This document shows positions 25,301 to 33,992 of a DNA stretch of 64,000 nucleotides, piece after piece (positions within the stretch are counted from its first letter, which is position 1; each line of letters opens with the position of its first letter). A model generated the notes under the pieces. That model was not told where the DNA came from. It ran no database searches and was given only the letters and a program-made list of their open reading frames with translations. The translations under genes and the position numbers were made by a program. The stretch is from contig OZ241844.1 in assembly GCA_965202735.1 (NCBI GenBank), positions 3,410,001 through 3,474,000 on the forward strand. The letters run 5' to 3'. Origin of the DNA: HK1 sp965202735. Its GTDB lineage: Bacteria; Pseudomonadota; Gammaproteobacteria; HK1.

Positions 25301-26371
25301 TTAGGACGAATCGCGGGACCGGCGCGACAGCAGATGCTCGACGCCGGCGAGCCCCGGGTACGGGTGGGTCACCACATGGACCGGGACGGCGCTCAGCCAG
25401 GCGCGGAAGCGGCCCTTCGCGCGGAAGCGGTGCAGAAACCGGCGGGCGTCGAAGCGCTCGCCCCATCCCGGCACGATGCCGCCGGCGATGTACACGCCGC
25501 CGCGGGCGCCGAGGGTCAGCGCGAGGTCGCCCGCCATCGACCCGAGGAGGCCGGTGAAGACCGCGATGGTCTCCTCGGCGATCGGGTCGCGACCGGCGAA
25601 CGCGTCTCGCGCGATGTCGATCGCGGCCCTGTCGCGATCGCACCGAGCGTCATCGATCGATGCGAGCGCCCGCCACATGGCTTCGATACCGGGACCGGAC
25701 AGCGCGCGCTCGGCCGATGCGTGTCCGAACCGTTCCGCGAGGGCGGTGACGATGGCCCATTCTCGTGGCGTCTCCGCCGCCAGGGTCCGGTGCCCGCCTT
25801 CCCCTTCGACCGCCGCGCAATCCCCCCCTCCGGCCGGAACGAGCCCCGAAACGCCGAGCCCGGTCCCCGGCGCGATCACCGCCCTCGCGGTGCGGTGGTG
25901 GCGGGGATTGCCGGAGGCGGGGCCGGGCGAATCGCCCGCCACGGGGGTACCGGCCCCCCGCGCCGGGGACCCATGTGCGCCGCGCATCGGTTCGATGTCG
26001 GGTCCGCCGGCGGCGAGGGTGCGCAGGTCCTCGCGACCGAGCAACGGAAGCGCCCAGGCGACCGCGGTGACGTCGTTGACGAGCAGGCAGCGCCGGGCGT
26101 CGCAGGTACGTTCGATCGAGCGCGCATCGAGCGTCCATCCGAGGTTCGTGATCCGGACCCGTTCTCCGGCGACCGGCCCTGCCGCGGCGATGGCAATCGC
26201 ATCGAGCCGCCCGTGCGTCCCCGCCTGCGCGCGCCATTGTTCGAATGCGTCCTCGAAGCTCTCGACTCCGCTCGTTTCCACGACGTGCGCCGGCGCGGGC
26301 CGGGCACCCTCTCCCCGGAGCCTGAACCGGATGTGGGTGCCTCCGAGGTCCACCGCGAGCGTTCGGGTCAT
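25301..26371 (-). CDS. glk: Glucokinase
   Basis: ATP-dependent phosphorylation of glucose to glucose 6-phosphate, which the neighbouring pentose-phosphate and trehalose enzymes use. The 356-residue protein has the phosphate-binding start LAVDLGGTHIRFRL, LVNDVTAVAWALP, the ATP-site APGTGLGVSGLV and VEGEGGHRTL typical of proteobacterial Glk (PF02685). It is longer than the usual 320 or so, with a Gly/Pro-rich insert at about residues 117-155. Its start overlaps a chimeric mini-frame made by a 137-bp duplication of the otsA/glk junction. Confidence 0.88.
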   Translation of the reverse strand: MTRTLAVDLGGTHIRFRLRGEGARPAPAHVVETSGVESFEDAFEQWRAQAGTHGRLDAIAIAAAGPVAGERVRITNLGWTLDARSIERTCDARRCLLVNDVTAVAWALPLLGREDLRTLAAGGPDIEPMRGAHGSPARGAGTPVAGDSPGPASGNPRHHRTARAVIAPGTGLGVSGLVPAGGGDCAAVEGEGGHRTLAAETPREWAIVTALAERFGHASAERALSGPGIEAMWRALASIDDARCDRDRAAIDIARDAFAGRDPIAEETIAVFTGLLGSMAGDLALTLGARGGVYIAGGIVPGWGERFDARRFLHRFRAKGRFRAWLSAVPVHVVTHPYPGLAGVEHLLSRRSRDSS

Positions 26372-26508
26372 CGGATCGCGCAGGGCCGCTCGAGGAACGG
26401 TTCGCGCCTCGTTTCCACGACGTGCGCCGACGCGGGCGGTGCGCCCTCCCCCCGGAGCCTGAACCGGATGTGGGTGCCTCCGAGGTCCACCGCGAGCGTT
26501 CGGGTCAT
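26368..26508 (-). pseudogene. Chimeric mini-frame from a 137-bp tandem duplication
   Basis: A 46-codon frame starts exactly like glk (LAVDLGGTHIRFRLRGEG) and ends exactly like otsA (FLER..AIR stop). It arises because bases of about 26275-26411 and 26412-26548 are tandem copies of the otsA end plus glk start. It links otsA and glk by stop/start overlaps on both sides, so it may be translated, but it should have no enzymatic function. Confidence 0.8.
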
Positions 26509-27902
26509 CGGATCGCGTAGAGACGCTCGAGGAACGATTCGCGCCAGGCCGTGACGTCGTTCCGGCGCACGTCTTCGACGAGCGTCCGCCACCGCTCCTT
26601 TCGTTCCGCCAGCGGCATGCCGAGCGCTCTCTGGAGCGCGTCCGCGACGCCCTGGACGTCGTAGGGGTTGACGACGAGGGCGCCGTCGGCGTGCCGGGCG
26701 GCGCCGGCGAAGCGCGAGAGCACCAGCACCCCGGGGTCGCGCGGCGACTGGGCCGCGACGTACTCCTTCGCCACCAGGTTCATGCCGTCGCGCAGCGGGG
26801 TGACGAGCCCGATGCGCGCGAGCCGGAACAGCCCGGCGAGGGCGCGGCGGGTGAAGCTGCGGTTGATGTAGCGCAGCGGCGTCCAGTCGAACTCGGAGTA
26901 CTCGGAGTTGATGCGCCCGGACAGCAGCTCCAGCTCGCGGCGGATGTCGACGTAGTCCTGCACGTCGGAGCGCGAGCGCGGCGCGATCTGGATGTAGCTC
27001 ACCCGCCCCCGGTTCTCCGGATAGTCGGCGAGCAGGCGTTCGAAGGCGCGGAAGCGCTCGGGGAGCCCCTTGCTGTAGTCCAGGCGGTCGACGCCGAGGA
27101 TCGCCAGCCGGTTGGCGAGCACCCGGCGCATGCGCGCGGCGTGCTCCCCCGCCTCCCTGGTGGTCGCGAACCGCGCGAACGCCCCGGCGTCGATCCCGAT
27201 GGGAAAGGCCGCGACGGCGATCTCCCGGCCGTGCGCCCGCACTCGATCGGGGCCGAGGACCTCGCCCCCCGCCTCGTTCACGACGTAGTCGAAGAAGCAG
27301 TCGCGGTCGCCTTCGGTCTGGAAGCCGATGACGTCGTACGAGAACAGCGCGCGAATGAGCACGTCGTGGGTCGGCAGGGCGGTGAGCACCTCCCGCGACG
27401 GGAAGGGGATGTGCAGGAAGAACCCCATCGGATAGCCGCATCCCATGCGCCTGAGCTCCTCGCCGCAAGCCATGAGGTGATAGTCGTGGACCCAGATGTG
27501 GTCCCCCGCCCTGAGCAGCGGCAGCAGGGTGTGGGCGAAGCGCTGGTTGACCTTGACGTAGCCCTGGTAGTGCTCGCGGTCGAACGTCGCGAGGTCGAGG
27601 CGGTAGTGGAACAGCGGCCACAGGGTCGAGTTCGCGAAGCCGTTGTAGTAGTCCTCGTAGTCGTCGGAGGTCAGGTCGAGGGTCGCGATGGTCAGCGCGC
27701 TGTGGTGCTGGAGCTTCGGGGTCCGGCGTTCCCGCTCGGAGATCTCGCCGCTCCATCCGAACCACACCCCTCCGCTGCGCCGCAGCGCATCGAGCAGCGC
27801 CACCGCCAGCCCCCCGGCCCGCGCCGGGTCCCGCATCGAGGCCACCCGGTTGGAAACGACCACCAGCCGGGCTCGCTCCGCGGGCGCAGCCGGCGGGCTC
27901 AT
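26505..27902 (-). CDS. otsA: Trehalose-6-phosphate synthase
   Basis: Joins UDP-glucose and glucose 6-phosphate to make trehalose 6-phosphate, the first step of the osmoprotectant pathway (GT20). The 465-residue protein has the usual landmarks in order: VVVSNRV, HDYHLM, IPFPSREVL, GVDRLDYSKGLPERF, NLVAKEYVAAQ and SRFAGAA. Length is normal. Its start overlaps the stop of the GH15 gene by four bases and its stop overlaps the next start, indicating one operon with otsB. Confidence 0.95.
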   Translation of the reverse strand: MSPPAAPAERARLVVVSNRVASMRDPARAGGLAVALLDALRRSGGVWFGWSGEISERERRTPKLQHHSALTIATLDLTSDDYEDYYNGFANSTLWPLFHYRLDLATFDREHYQGYVKVNQRFAHTLLPLLRAGDHIWVHDYHLMACGEELRRMGCGYPMGFFLHIPFPSREVLTALPTHDVLIRALFSYDVIGFQTEGDRDCFFDYVVNEAGGEVLGPDRVRAHGREIAVAAFPIGIDAGAFARFATTREAGEHAARMRRVLANRLAILGVDRLDYSKGLPERFRAFERLLADYPENRGRVSYIQIAPRSRSDVQDYVDIRRELELLSGRINSEYSEFDWTPLRYINRSFTRRALAGLFRLARIGLVTPLRDGMNLVAKEYVAAQSPRDPGVLVLSRFAGAARHADGALVVNPYDVQGVADALQRALGMPLAERKERWRTLVEDVRRNDVTAWRESFLERLYAIR

Positions 27903-29695
27903 GCGTTGTCCTCCCACGACTCGCTCAGGCGGGTCGCCGCGTTGATGATGCCCACGAGCGAGTAGGTCTGGGGATAGTTCCCCCACAGCTCGCCGGTGGC
28001 GGGGTCGATGTCCTCCGACAGCAGGCCGAGCCGGTTCCGCGATTCGAGCATGGCTTCGAAGATCTCCCGCGCCTCGTCGCGGCGCCCGGTCCGCGCCAGC
28101 GCGTCGATGTACCAGAAGGTGCAGATGTTGAACGCGGTACGGGGCACCCCGAAGTCGTCGGCCGACGTGTACCGGAAGAGATGGTTGCCGCGGCGAAGCT
28201 CCCGCTCGATGCGGGCCACCGTCGAGCGGAACCGCGCATCGCCCGGGTCGATGAATCCGACCTCGGCCATCAGCAGCAGGCTCGCGTCGAGCCCCTCGCC
28301 CCCGAAGCTCTCGGCGAAGGTCCCGAGGTCCGCGTTCCAGGCGCGCGCCTCGATGGCGCGGCGCACCGTCTCCGCCCGCTGCCGCCACCGCCCGGCCCGG
28401 TCCGCGTCGCCGAGGTGCGCGGCAATCTTCGCGAGCCGGTCGCAGGCGGCCCAGCACATCAGGCTCGACGACGAGTGTACCCGGGCCATGGTGCGCAGCT
28501 CCCACATCCCGGCGTCGGGCTGGTCGTGCATGGCGAAGGCGCGCTCCCCGACGCGCTCCAGGCGCTCGAACTCCACCCGGCCCGGGCGGGCCAGGAGCCG
28601 GGTGTCGAAGAACGCCCGGGACGCCGCGAGCACCGCGTTGCCGTAGACGTCGTGCTGAACGTGCTCGAACGCCTGGTTGCCGGCGCGCACCGGGCCCATG
28701 CCGCGATAGCCCGCGAGCGAGTCGACGATGCGTTCGGTGAGGCGGCGCTCGAGCCCGATCCCGAACACCGGCTGCAGGTGCCCGCCGGAGTGCTCCGCCT
28801 CGTTGCCGCTGATGATGTTGTTCAGGTACCGGAGGTAGTCCTCCATCGTCTCGACCTCGGCGAGACCGTTGAGCGCCCTGACCACGAAGAACGAGTCCCG
28901 CAGCCAGCAGTAGCGGTAGTCCCAGTTCCGGCCGGTGTCCGCGGCCTCCGGGATGCTCGTGGTCATCGCCGCGATGATCGCGCCGGTCTCCTCGAACGCG
29001 CAGAGCTTCAGCGTGATGGCGGCGCGGGTGACCGCCTCCTGCCAGTCGAACGGGAGGGCGAGCCGCCGGGTCCATCGCCGCCAGTACGCGGCGGTCTCCT
29101 CCTCGAACTCGCGCGCGGTCTCCTCGACGCCGCCCGCGAGGGTCTCGTCGGGCCCGAGGAGCAGGCTCACCGGCTCCTCCAGCAGGAACGGGGTCTCGTC
29201 GAGCACGTAGGTGACGGGGGCGCTGGTGTTGAGCCGCAGTGCCTGGCGCGTGTGCACGTAGCGGATGTGGTTCGAGCCGTGGGTGATGTCGGGGGCGCGC
29301 GAGCCGTAGTTGAAGCGGGGGCGCACCCGGATGCGGATGCGAGGCGAGCCGCCGGTCGCACGGACCCTTCGCACCAGCGTGGTGGGCCGGAAAGTGCGCC
29401 CGCGCGCCCGGAACCGCGGCGCGAAGTCGGTCACCACGATGCCGTTGCCGTGGCGGTCCGCGACCCTCGTCTCCAGGATCGCGGTGTTCGCAATGTAACG
29501 CTGTTCGGTGTGCGCCGCGCCGAGGAGCTCGATGGCGAAGAAGCCCGCCCGCGCGTTCGCGTCGTCGTCGATCAGGCTGCAGAACACGGGGTCGGCATCG
29601 AACCGCGGCAGGCAGCACCACACGATGCGCGCCGCCCCGTCGACGAGGGCGCCGTAGGTGCAGTTGCCGATGACTCCGAGGTCGAGCGAGGACAT
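27899..29695 (-). CDS. GH15 family glycoside hydrolase (glucoamylase/trehalase-like)
   Basis: This 598-residue protein of the GH15 type is often encoded beside otsA/otsB. It starts with DLGVIGNCTYGALVD, contains the signature NWDYRYCWLRDSFF, and ends NYPQTYSLVGIINAA. Members hydrolyse alpha-glucosides; in trehalose clusters some act as trehalases. Whether this one cuts trehalose or a maltodextrin cannot be told from sequence. No signal peptide, so it is cytoplasmic. Translationally coupled to otsA. Confidence 0.85.
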   Translation of the reverse strand: MSSLDLGVIGNCTYGALVDGAARIVWCCLPRFDADPVFCSLIDDDANARAGFFAIELLGAAHTEQRYIANTAILETRVADRHGNGIVVTDFAPRFRARGRTFRPTTLVRRVRATGGSPRIRIRVRPRFNYGSRAPDITHGSNHIRYVHTRQALRLNTSAPVTYVLDETPFLLEEPVSLLLGPDETLAGGVEETAREFEEETAAYWRRWTRRLALPFDWQEAVTRAAITLKLCAFEETGAIIAAMTTSIPEAADTGRNWDYRYCWLRDSFFVVRALNGLAEVETMEDYLRYLNNIISGNEAEHSGGHLQPVFGIGLERRLTERIVDSLAGYRGMGPVRAGNQAFEHVQHDVYGNAVLAASRAFFDTRLLARPGRVEFERLERVGERAFAMHDQPDAGMWELRTMARVHSSSSLMCWAACDRLAKIAAHLGDADRAGRWRQRAETVRRAIEARAWNADLGTFAESFGGEGLDASLLLMAEVGFIDPGDARFRSTVARIERELRRGNHLFRYTSADDFGVPRTAFNICTFWYIDALARTGRRDEAREIFEAMLESRNRLGLLSEDIDPATGELWGNYPQTYSLVGIINAATRLSESWEDNA

Positions 29696-29713
29696 GGTGG
29701 CTGGCGGTCGCCT

Positions 29714-30625
29714 TCAGCCGGGCGCTCGGCCGCGGGCCGGCGCGGCCGCGATGGCGGTCAGCCAGGCGCGCAGCGCGGCGACATCCGGCAGCCGGCAGGT
29801 GGCCCCGGTCTCGCCCGTTCCCACCTTGATGCTGATGCCGCCGCGGCGGTTCACGGCCGCGAATCCGTCTTCGTCGGTGAGGTCGTCACCTGCGAACACG
29901 GGCGTGCGCCCGGCAAACGGGGGCGTATCGAGCAGACGCCCGACCGCCGTGCCCTTGTCCGCGTGCGCCGGCCGGACCTCCAGCACCAGCTTCCCATGCA
30001 TCACATGGTGTCCGTCGTGCGGTATCGCCGCCCGGGCGACGAGCTCGCGCAGCTCCCGCTCGCGCTCCGGCGCGCGCCGGAAGTGCAGCGCGAGCGACAG
30101 GCCCTTGTCCTCCACGACGAGCCGCGGATCCTCCCGCACGAGAGACCTGAACCGCGCGTGGAGCCCGGCGAGACCGGCGGCTCCCCGAGCGGCCCGCTCC
30201 ACCGTCCCGTCCGGCAGCCGCAGCTCCAGCCCATGCAGACCGGCCGCGGGCAGCGTCAGTGGATGGAGCATGGCATCGAGCGCGGTGATCGGCCGGCCGC
30301 TCACGATGGCGACCGCCCCGTCGAACGCATCGGCGCAGGCGGCGAGGACCGGGCGCAGCCTCGGAGAAACGACGACCGCGTCCGGAGTCGTCGCGATGTC
30401 GACCAGGGTGCCGTCGAAGTCGAGGAAGAGCGCCCACGCGGCGCCCTCGGGGCGGGCCGGCGGTGCAGCTCCCTTCCAAGGCTGCGCCCGATTCCCGAGT
30501 GCGCAACCGCGACCCGGCGAGCATGCCCGACCGGCTGGCGTGCTCACGTCCGCGTGCTCACGCCCGGACCGCAGGCGGAAAGCGACGGCGTCGGGCGCGC
30601 CATTGTCCAGCGAAGGGCATCGCAA
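29714..30625 (-). CDS. otsB: Trehalose-6-phosphate phosphatase
   Basis: HAD-superfamily phosphatase that releases trehalose from trehalose 6-phosphate. LFLDFDGTLVDIA contains the DxDGT nucleophile motif, followed by VSGRPI, a conserved Lys region (KGTAVGRLL) and GDDLTDEDGFAAVN as motif III. The start is uncertain: the longest frame begins at TTG 30625, while the conserved domain begins some 60 residues later, and no strong ribosome site is seen. First gene of the otsB-GH15-otsA-glk-gnd block. Confidence 0.9.
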   Translation of the reverse strand: MRCPSLDNGAPDAVAFRLRSGREHADVSTPAGRACSPGRGCALGNRAQPWKGAAPPARPEGAAWALFLDFDGTLVDIATTPDAVVVSPRLRPVLAACADAFDGAVAIVSGRPITALDAMLHPLTLPAAGLHGLELRLPDGTVERAARGAAGLAGLHARFRSLVREDPRLVVEDKGLSLALHFRRAPERERELRELVARAAIPHDGHHVMHGKLVLEVRPAHADKGTAVGRLLDTPPFAGRTPVFAGDDLTDEDGFAAVNRRGGISIKVGTGETGATCRLPDVAALRAWLTAIAAAPARGRAPG

Positions 30626-30707
30626 TCTCCCGTCTGCCTGGATGGCATTTTACCGTCGTTGGATCAGACGACCGTCGGCCCCCTGCGGGCCAGGGATGGT
30701 GAGCGGA

Positions 30708-30775
30708 ACAAGGTTGCCAACTGCATCCGGAAAGGGCCCCGTTCTTGCGCGATGGTGCGCTCGACACGTGGGGCC
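30708..30775 (+). repeat. Dispersed 65-bp repeat, copy 1
   Basis: AACAAGGTTGCC... to ...GCGCTCGACACGTGG is shared, with substitutions, with 35527-35592 and, inverted, with 63175-63235. Lies in the region between otsB and the antitoxin remnant (30626-30797), which otherwise holds nothing recognisable. Confidence 0.6.
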
Positions 30776-30797
30776 GCCCGCTCGAAGGTCTCGACGG

Positions 30798-30956
30798 GTG
30801 ACAGGACTGTTCGACGACGGCTATGCCGCTTGGGTATGGCTCACAACGGAACTGTCCTCGCTCGACGGGGCGAAGCCGCTGACGCTGCTGGCCGGTGGGG
30901 AAATCGACCGCGTGGCGAAGGTCGCGGAGGGAGACCGCCAGGGTGACTTTGCGTGA
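30798..30956 (+). pseudogene. Truncated MbcA/ParS-type (DUF2384) antitoxin
   Basis: A 52-codon frame resembling only the C-terminal part of DUF2384 antitoxins: AAWVWLTTELSSLDGAKPLTLL, then EIDRV and a terminal GDFA. The N-terminal DNA-binding half is absent. Its TGA overlaps a GTG opening a RES-like toxin start, which is the usual arrangement for these pairs. Short, diverged match; other assignments are possible. Confidence 0.45.
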
Positions 30957-31060
30957 CCGGCGGCTACGACCCGGACCGCCTGCGCTCACAGTTGCGCGGC
31001 ATCCGTCTCGGTCGCGTCTTCCGCGTGATCCATCGCGACCGTCGCTCGACAGGAATTAAC
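30953..31060 (+). pseudogene. Truncated RES-like toxin start
   Basis: Starts at a GTG overlapping the antitoxin stop and reads YDPDRLRSQLRGIRLGRVFR, similar in position to the N-terminus of RES-domain NAD-degrading toxins. The similarity ends where the composition becomes AT-rich, so the toxin body was replaced by foreign DNA. The identification rests mainly on context. Confidence 0.35.
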
Positions 31061-31233
31061 CAAACTTGGCGTCGATTGGATTACGGAGTGATTTGCCGGC
31101 AGGAATAAACGACGACAGCAGTTCTGTAGTGGGATTTGCCGCACAAGTCGCTAATGTCGTGAAGTTGTAGATACTTGATGTGATTTTCCCCACACATTGG
31201 ATATCGTGTGGTTTGCGGCCGAGTCTTCTGGTA

Positions 31234-31710
31234 TTAGGTGGTCGCTATTTCATTGGTCCATGAATTGAAAGCGATGAGAGATGAAAATTTTGGTAACGGA
31301 TTGTGCGAAACATCGTGAGCGTCTATTTTGAAGAAGCGGGAGAATACAGAGACACAGTCGTCGGGAGGGTTATTAATTAGTGCTATGTTGAGCTTCGGTT
31401 GCATCTTCCAAATCAGTATATGTTCAGCAATCGTCAGATCTGGAGCGTGCGTCTGTCCTCGCCGCCCAGAGATGCCTCGGGTGACGATGTTTCCAGTATA
31501 GAAGGTTTTGTTTTCTGGTTCTTGGAGTTGTTGGTGTTGGTACGGCCGATAATGCGGGCTCTCGGTCATGCCGATGTAGTGTATTCTATTATACGGACCG
31601 AGAGCCATGTAGAGTGTGCGTTCATTCTCTGGCCACTTCTTCATGGCACATGTGAAGCCGTCTAAGCTATTGTAGGGTCCGTACCAGTCCACAATCACCG
31701 CGACAGGCAT
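31234..31710 (-). CDS. GIY-YIG-like protein on an AT-rich island
   Basis: A 158-residue protein encoded in DNA far less GC-rich than its surroundings (31040-31730). It has TLYMALGPYNRIHYIGMTES, a plausible GIY-YIG variant, an Arg and a His downstream, and LTIAEHILIWKMQPKLN, like the Glu helix of that nuclease fold. The first GIY motif is degenerate, so catalytic activity is uncertain. The start at 31710 follows AAAGGAGAA at good spacing. Likely recent acquisition. Confidence 0.55.
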   Translation of the reverse strand: MPVAVIVDWYGPYNSLDGFTCAMKKWPENERTLYMALGPYNRIHYIGMTESPHYRPYQHQQLQEPENKTFYTGNIVTRGISGRRGQTHAPDLTIAEHILIWKMQPKLNIALINNPPDDCVSVFSRFFKIDAHDVSHNPLPKFSSLIAFNSWTNEIATT

Positions 31711-31813
31711 TGCCGATTTCTCCTTTATGCAGTGGCAGGCATCGCGGATGCGGCCGTCGTCCGCGCCGGCCTCCCGGCCCGCGCTGCGATGCCGGGTGAT
31801 ACCGGGTTCAGCG

Positions 31814-32377
31814 GTCCTTCGGCCGGGCAGCCAGCGTCTCGTCGAGGCTGGCGGCGGTCAGCACCGCCTCCGCTCACGCTTCCAGCTCGTCAGCCGACGC
31901 CCCGCGGACCCGCGCACGCACCGCCTCCGGCAGAGCGCCGAAACGCAGCTCCAACTGGCGAGCAACGATCCCGGCCCGGCCCTGCTCGACTCCCTCGGCT
32001 CGGCCCTGCTCAAGCCACGCCTCCGCCACCGTGCCCATCAGCGCCTCCCACCGCTCCGGCTTCGTCCGGCGCAACGACCCCTCCAGCCGCTCCAGCGTCA
32101 GGTTCATGCGCTCGGCGATGTAGCGGATTATATGCCGCTCGAATCCGCTCCCCGCAACCGGCCCGCCCGTCATCAGGTCCAGCAGCTCCGGCTCGACCTC
32201 CTGCGCATACGCCACCTTCAGCGCCAGCAGCCCTGCCCGCACCTCCGGGGTCCGCGACAGGCGCCGCGGCGCAATCTCCCCCAGGTCGTGCACCACGCAG
32301 GCGAACTCGCGCAGCCACGGTCGCAGCGCATCGGGCGCCTCCACCATCTCGGGCACCGAGCGCGGCACCGTCCAGCG
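31814..32377 (-). pseudogene. Truncated Rpn/YhgA-type gene
   Basis: About 90% similar to the C-terminal two thirds of the Rpn protein at 11255-12289, from WTVPRSVPEMVEAPD to the DUF4351-like tail. The N-terminal nuclease core is missing, the GREEG repeats are absent, and a Trp codon of the intact copy is TGA here (near 31876), cutting off the tail. Clearly a decayed paralogue. Confidence 0.85.
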
Positions 32378-32501
32378 CGCGCGGCGCAGCTCGGACGGGC
32401 GAGGTGCCCCGCCCGAAGGTCTTTCGGGGTCCGCCGGCTCGCCAGCACCGGCTCGGGGGCATCTCCTGGATCGGGTCAGATACATGACCTATCATCAACT
32501 C

Positions 32502-32750
32502 ATGATCAAGGTCAATATCGCCGACGCCAAGGCGCATTTCTCGCGCTATCTGGAGAGCGTCGAGAGCGGAGAGACGGTGCTCGTCTGCCGGCGCAACGTG
32601 CCGGTCGCCGAGCTCCGCCCGGTGCCGAAACGGCCCGCGCAGCCGCGTCCGGTGGGAATCGATCGGGGGATGGTCGTCCCGTCCGGCTTCTTCGAGCCTC
32701 TCCCCGATGATCTGCTCGACGCATTCGAGGGCCGAAAGGACCCGGTGTGA
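32502..32750 (+). CDS. Phd/YefM-type antitoxin
   Basis: This 82-residue antitoxin starts MIKVNIADAKAHFSRYLESV and continues TVLVCRRNVPVAELRPV, the classical Phd/YefM DNA-binding fold that represses its own operon and neutralises a PIN toxin. An upstream ATG at 32484 would add six residues. The stop overlaps the GTG start of the downstream vapC, which is disrupted by an IS, so the antitoxin is now orphaned. Confidence 0.85.
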   Translation: MIKVNIADAKAHFSRYLESVESGETVLVCRRNVPVAELRPVPKRPAQPRPVGIDRGMVVPSGFFEPLPDDLLDAFEGRKDPV

Positions 32751-32807
32751 GGCTGCTGCTCGACACCTGCACCTTCCTCTGGCTGGCCGCGGACGACCCA
32801 CGACTGA

Positions 32808-32817
32808 CCCCGGTCGC
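32808..32817. repeat. 10-bp target-site duplication (left)
   Basis: CCCCGGTCGC directly precedes the IS and recurs directly after it at 34957-34966; 8-10 bp is the size expected for ISAs1-type elements. Confidence 0.92.
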
Positions 32818-32903
32818 CAGGGCTAATTCGTTCTATGAGCATTTGCGTTCTGTGACAGTGGGTTGACGGTGATACTGGACTTCCCCGCCACGATTCGATA
32901 TAC

Positions 32904-33992
32904 ATGCCGCGAGGCATCCGTGGGGACGGGGAAGCGGTGGCGGCTCTCTCGGAGGTGGCGGTCGACATCGTGGCGGCGGCGCACGAGGCCCGCTTCCGCG
33001 ACCTGATGCAGGCGCACCACTATCTCGGTGCGGTGCCGGGGATGGGCGAGACGGTGCGCTATGTCGCGCACCATCACGGTCGATGGCTGGCGCTTGTGGT
33101 GTTCTCGGCGCCGGCACTGAAGTGCGGCGCGCGCGACCGCTGGATTGGCTGGGACTGTGGCGTCCAGTTCAGCCGCCTGCCTCTGGTGACCAACAACGCG
33201 CGCTTCCTGCTTCTGCCCGGCGGCCCGCCCAACCTCGGCTCGCGGGTGCTGTCGCTGTGCACGCGCCGTCTGGTGCGCGACTGGCCGGCCCGGTTTGGCC
33301 ACGAGGTGCTGCTCGCGGAGACGTTCGTCGACCCCGAGCTGTTCCGGGGCACGGTCTACCGCGCGGCCAACTGGGTCGAGGTCGGGCGCACTCGCGGCTT
33401 CGCCCGCAGCGGGGCCGGCTACCGCGCGCACGCCCGCCCCAAGCTCGTGTTCCTTCACCCCCTGCGTCGGGACGCGCGAGCCCGGCTGCGCGCCGCCGAC
33501 CTCGACCCCCGCCTGCGACATGGAGTGGCGAAGATGACGCTCACCGCCGAACAGATGCGCGCCCTGCCCGAGTGCTTCCAGAACATCCACGACCCCCGCC
33601 GCCGCCAGGGCCGGCGCCATGCCCTGCCCACGGTGCTGGCGCTCGCCGCCGCCGCGACGCTGTGCGGGATGCGCGGCTACAAGGCGATTGACGAATGGGT
33701 CCATGACCTCAGCCCCAAGGTGCTGGAGCGCTTCCGCGTGCGCCGCCGCGATGGCCGATACCGCCCGCCCAGCCTGTCGGCGATGCGCAGCCTCCTGGTG
33801 CGCATCGACCCGGCCCAGCTCGACGCCGCGCTGAGAGCTTGGCAACAGACCCACGGCTCGGGCGACAGCGCACTGGCCATCGACGGCAAGACCCTGCGCG
33901 GCGCCATCGATGACAAGGGCAAACAGACGCATGTGCTCGGCATCATCGGCCACGACACCCAGGCGCCCTGGGGGCAAAAAAAGTCGGCATGA
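32904..33992 (+). CDS. DruA-like (DUF4338) domain fused to N-terminal half of ISAs1 transposase (copy 2)
   Basis: The protein matches the copy at 6769-7857: DUF4338/DruA-like part (residues about 15-205) followed by the ISAs1 N-terminal half up to AIDGKTLRG, which holds the first catalytic Asp. It stops at TGA 33990-33992, nine bases past the slippery heptamer at 33977. DruA is essential in Druantia phage defence. Its presence fused to a transposase suggests the domain is a DNA-handling module used in both settings, but that is inference. Confidence 0.85.
   Translation: MPRGIRGDGEAVAALSEVAVDIVAAAHEARFRDLMQAHHYLGAVPGMGETVRYVAHHHGRWLALVVFSAPALKCGARDRWIGWDCGVQFSRLPLVTNNARFLLLPGGPPNLGSRVLSLCTRRLVRDWPARFGHEVLLAETFVDPELFRGTVYRAANWVEVGRTRGFARSGAGYRAHARPKLVFLHPLRRDARARLRAADLDPRLRHGVAKMTLTAEQMRALPECFQNIHDPRRRQGRRHALPTVLALAAAATLCGMRGYKAIDEWVHDLSPKVLERFRVRRRDGRYRPPSLSAMRSLLVRIDPAQLDAALRAWQQTHGSGDSALAIDGKTLRGAIDDKGKQTHVLGIIGHDTQAPWGQKKSA
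33977..33983 (+). promoter_or_regulatory. Candidate programmed -1 frameshift site (copy 2)
   Basis: A-AAA-AAG heptamer in the zero frame (CAA AAA AAG). A -1 slip gives a continuous 604-residue DruA-transposase fusion. The same site in both element copies argues against a random error. Confidence 0.7.

Noticed and set aside
28181..30946. 921-codon open frame on the plus strand opposite GH15 and otsB
   Set aside because: Shadow of the real minus-strand genes; high GC at third positions keeps the antisense frame open. Composition is Arg/Pro/Gly-rich with no domain.
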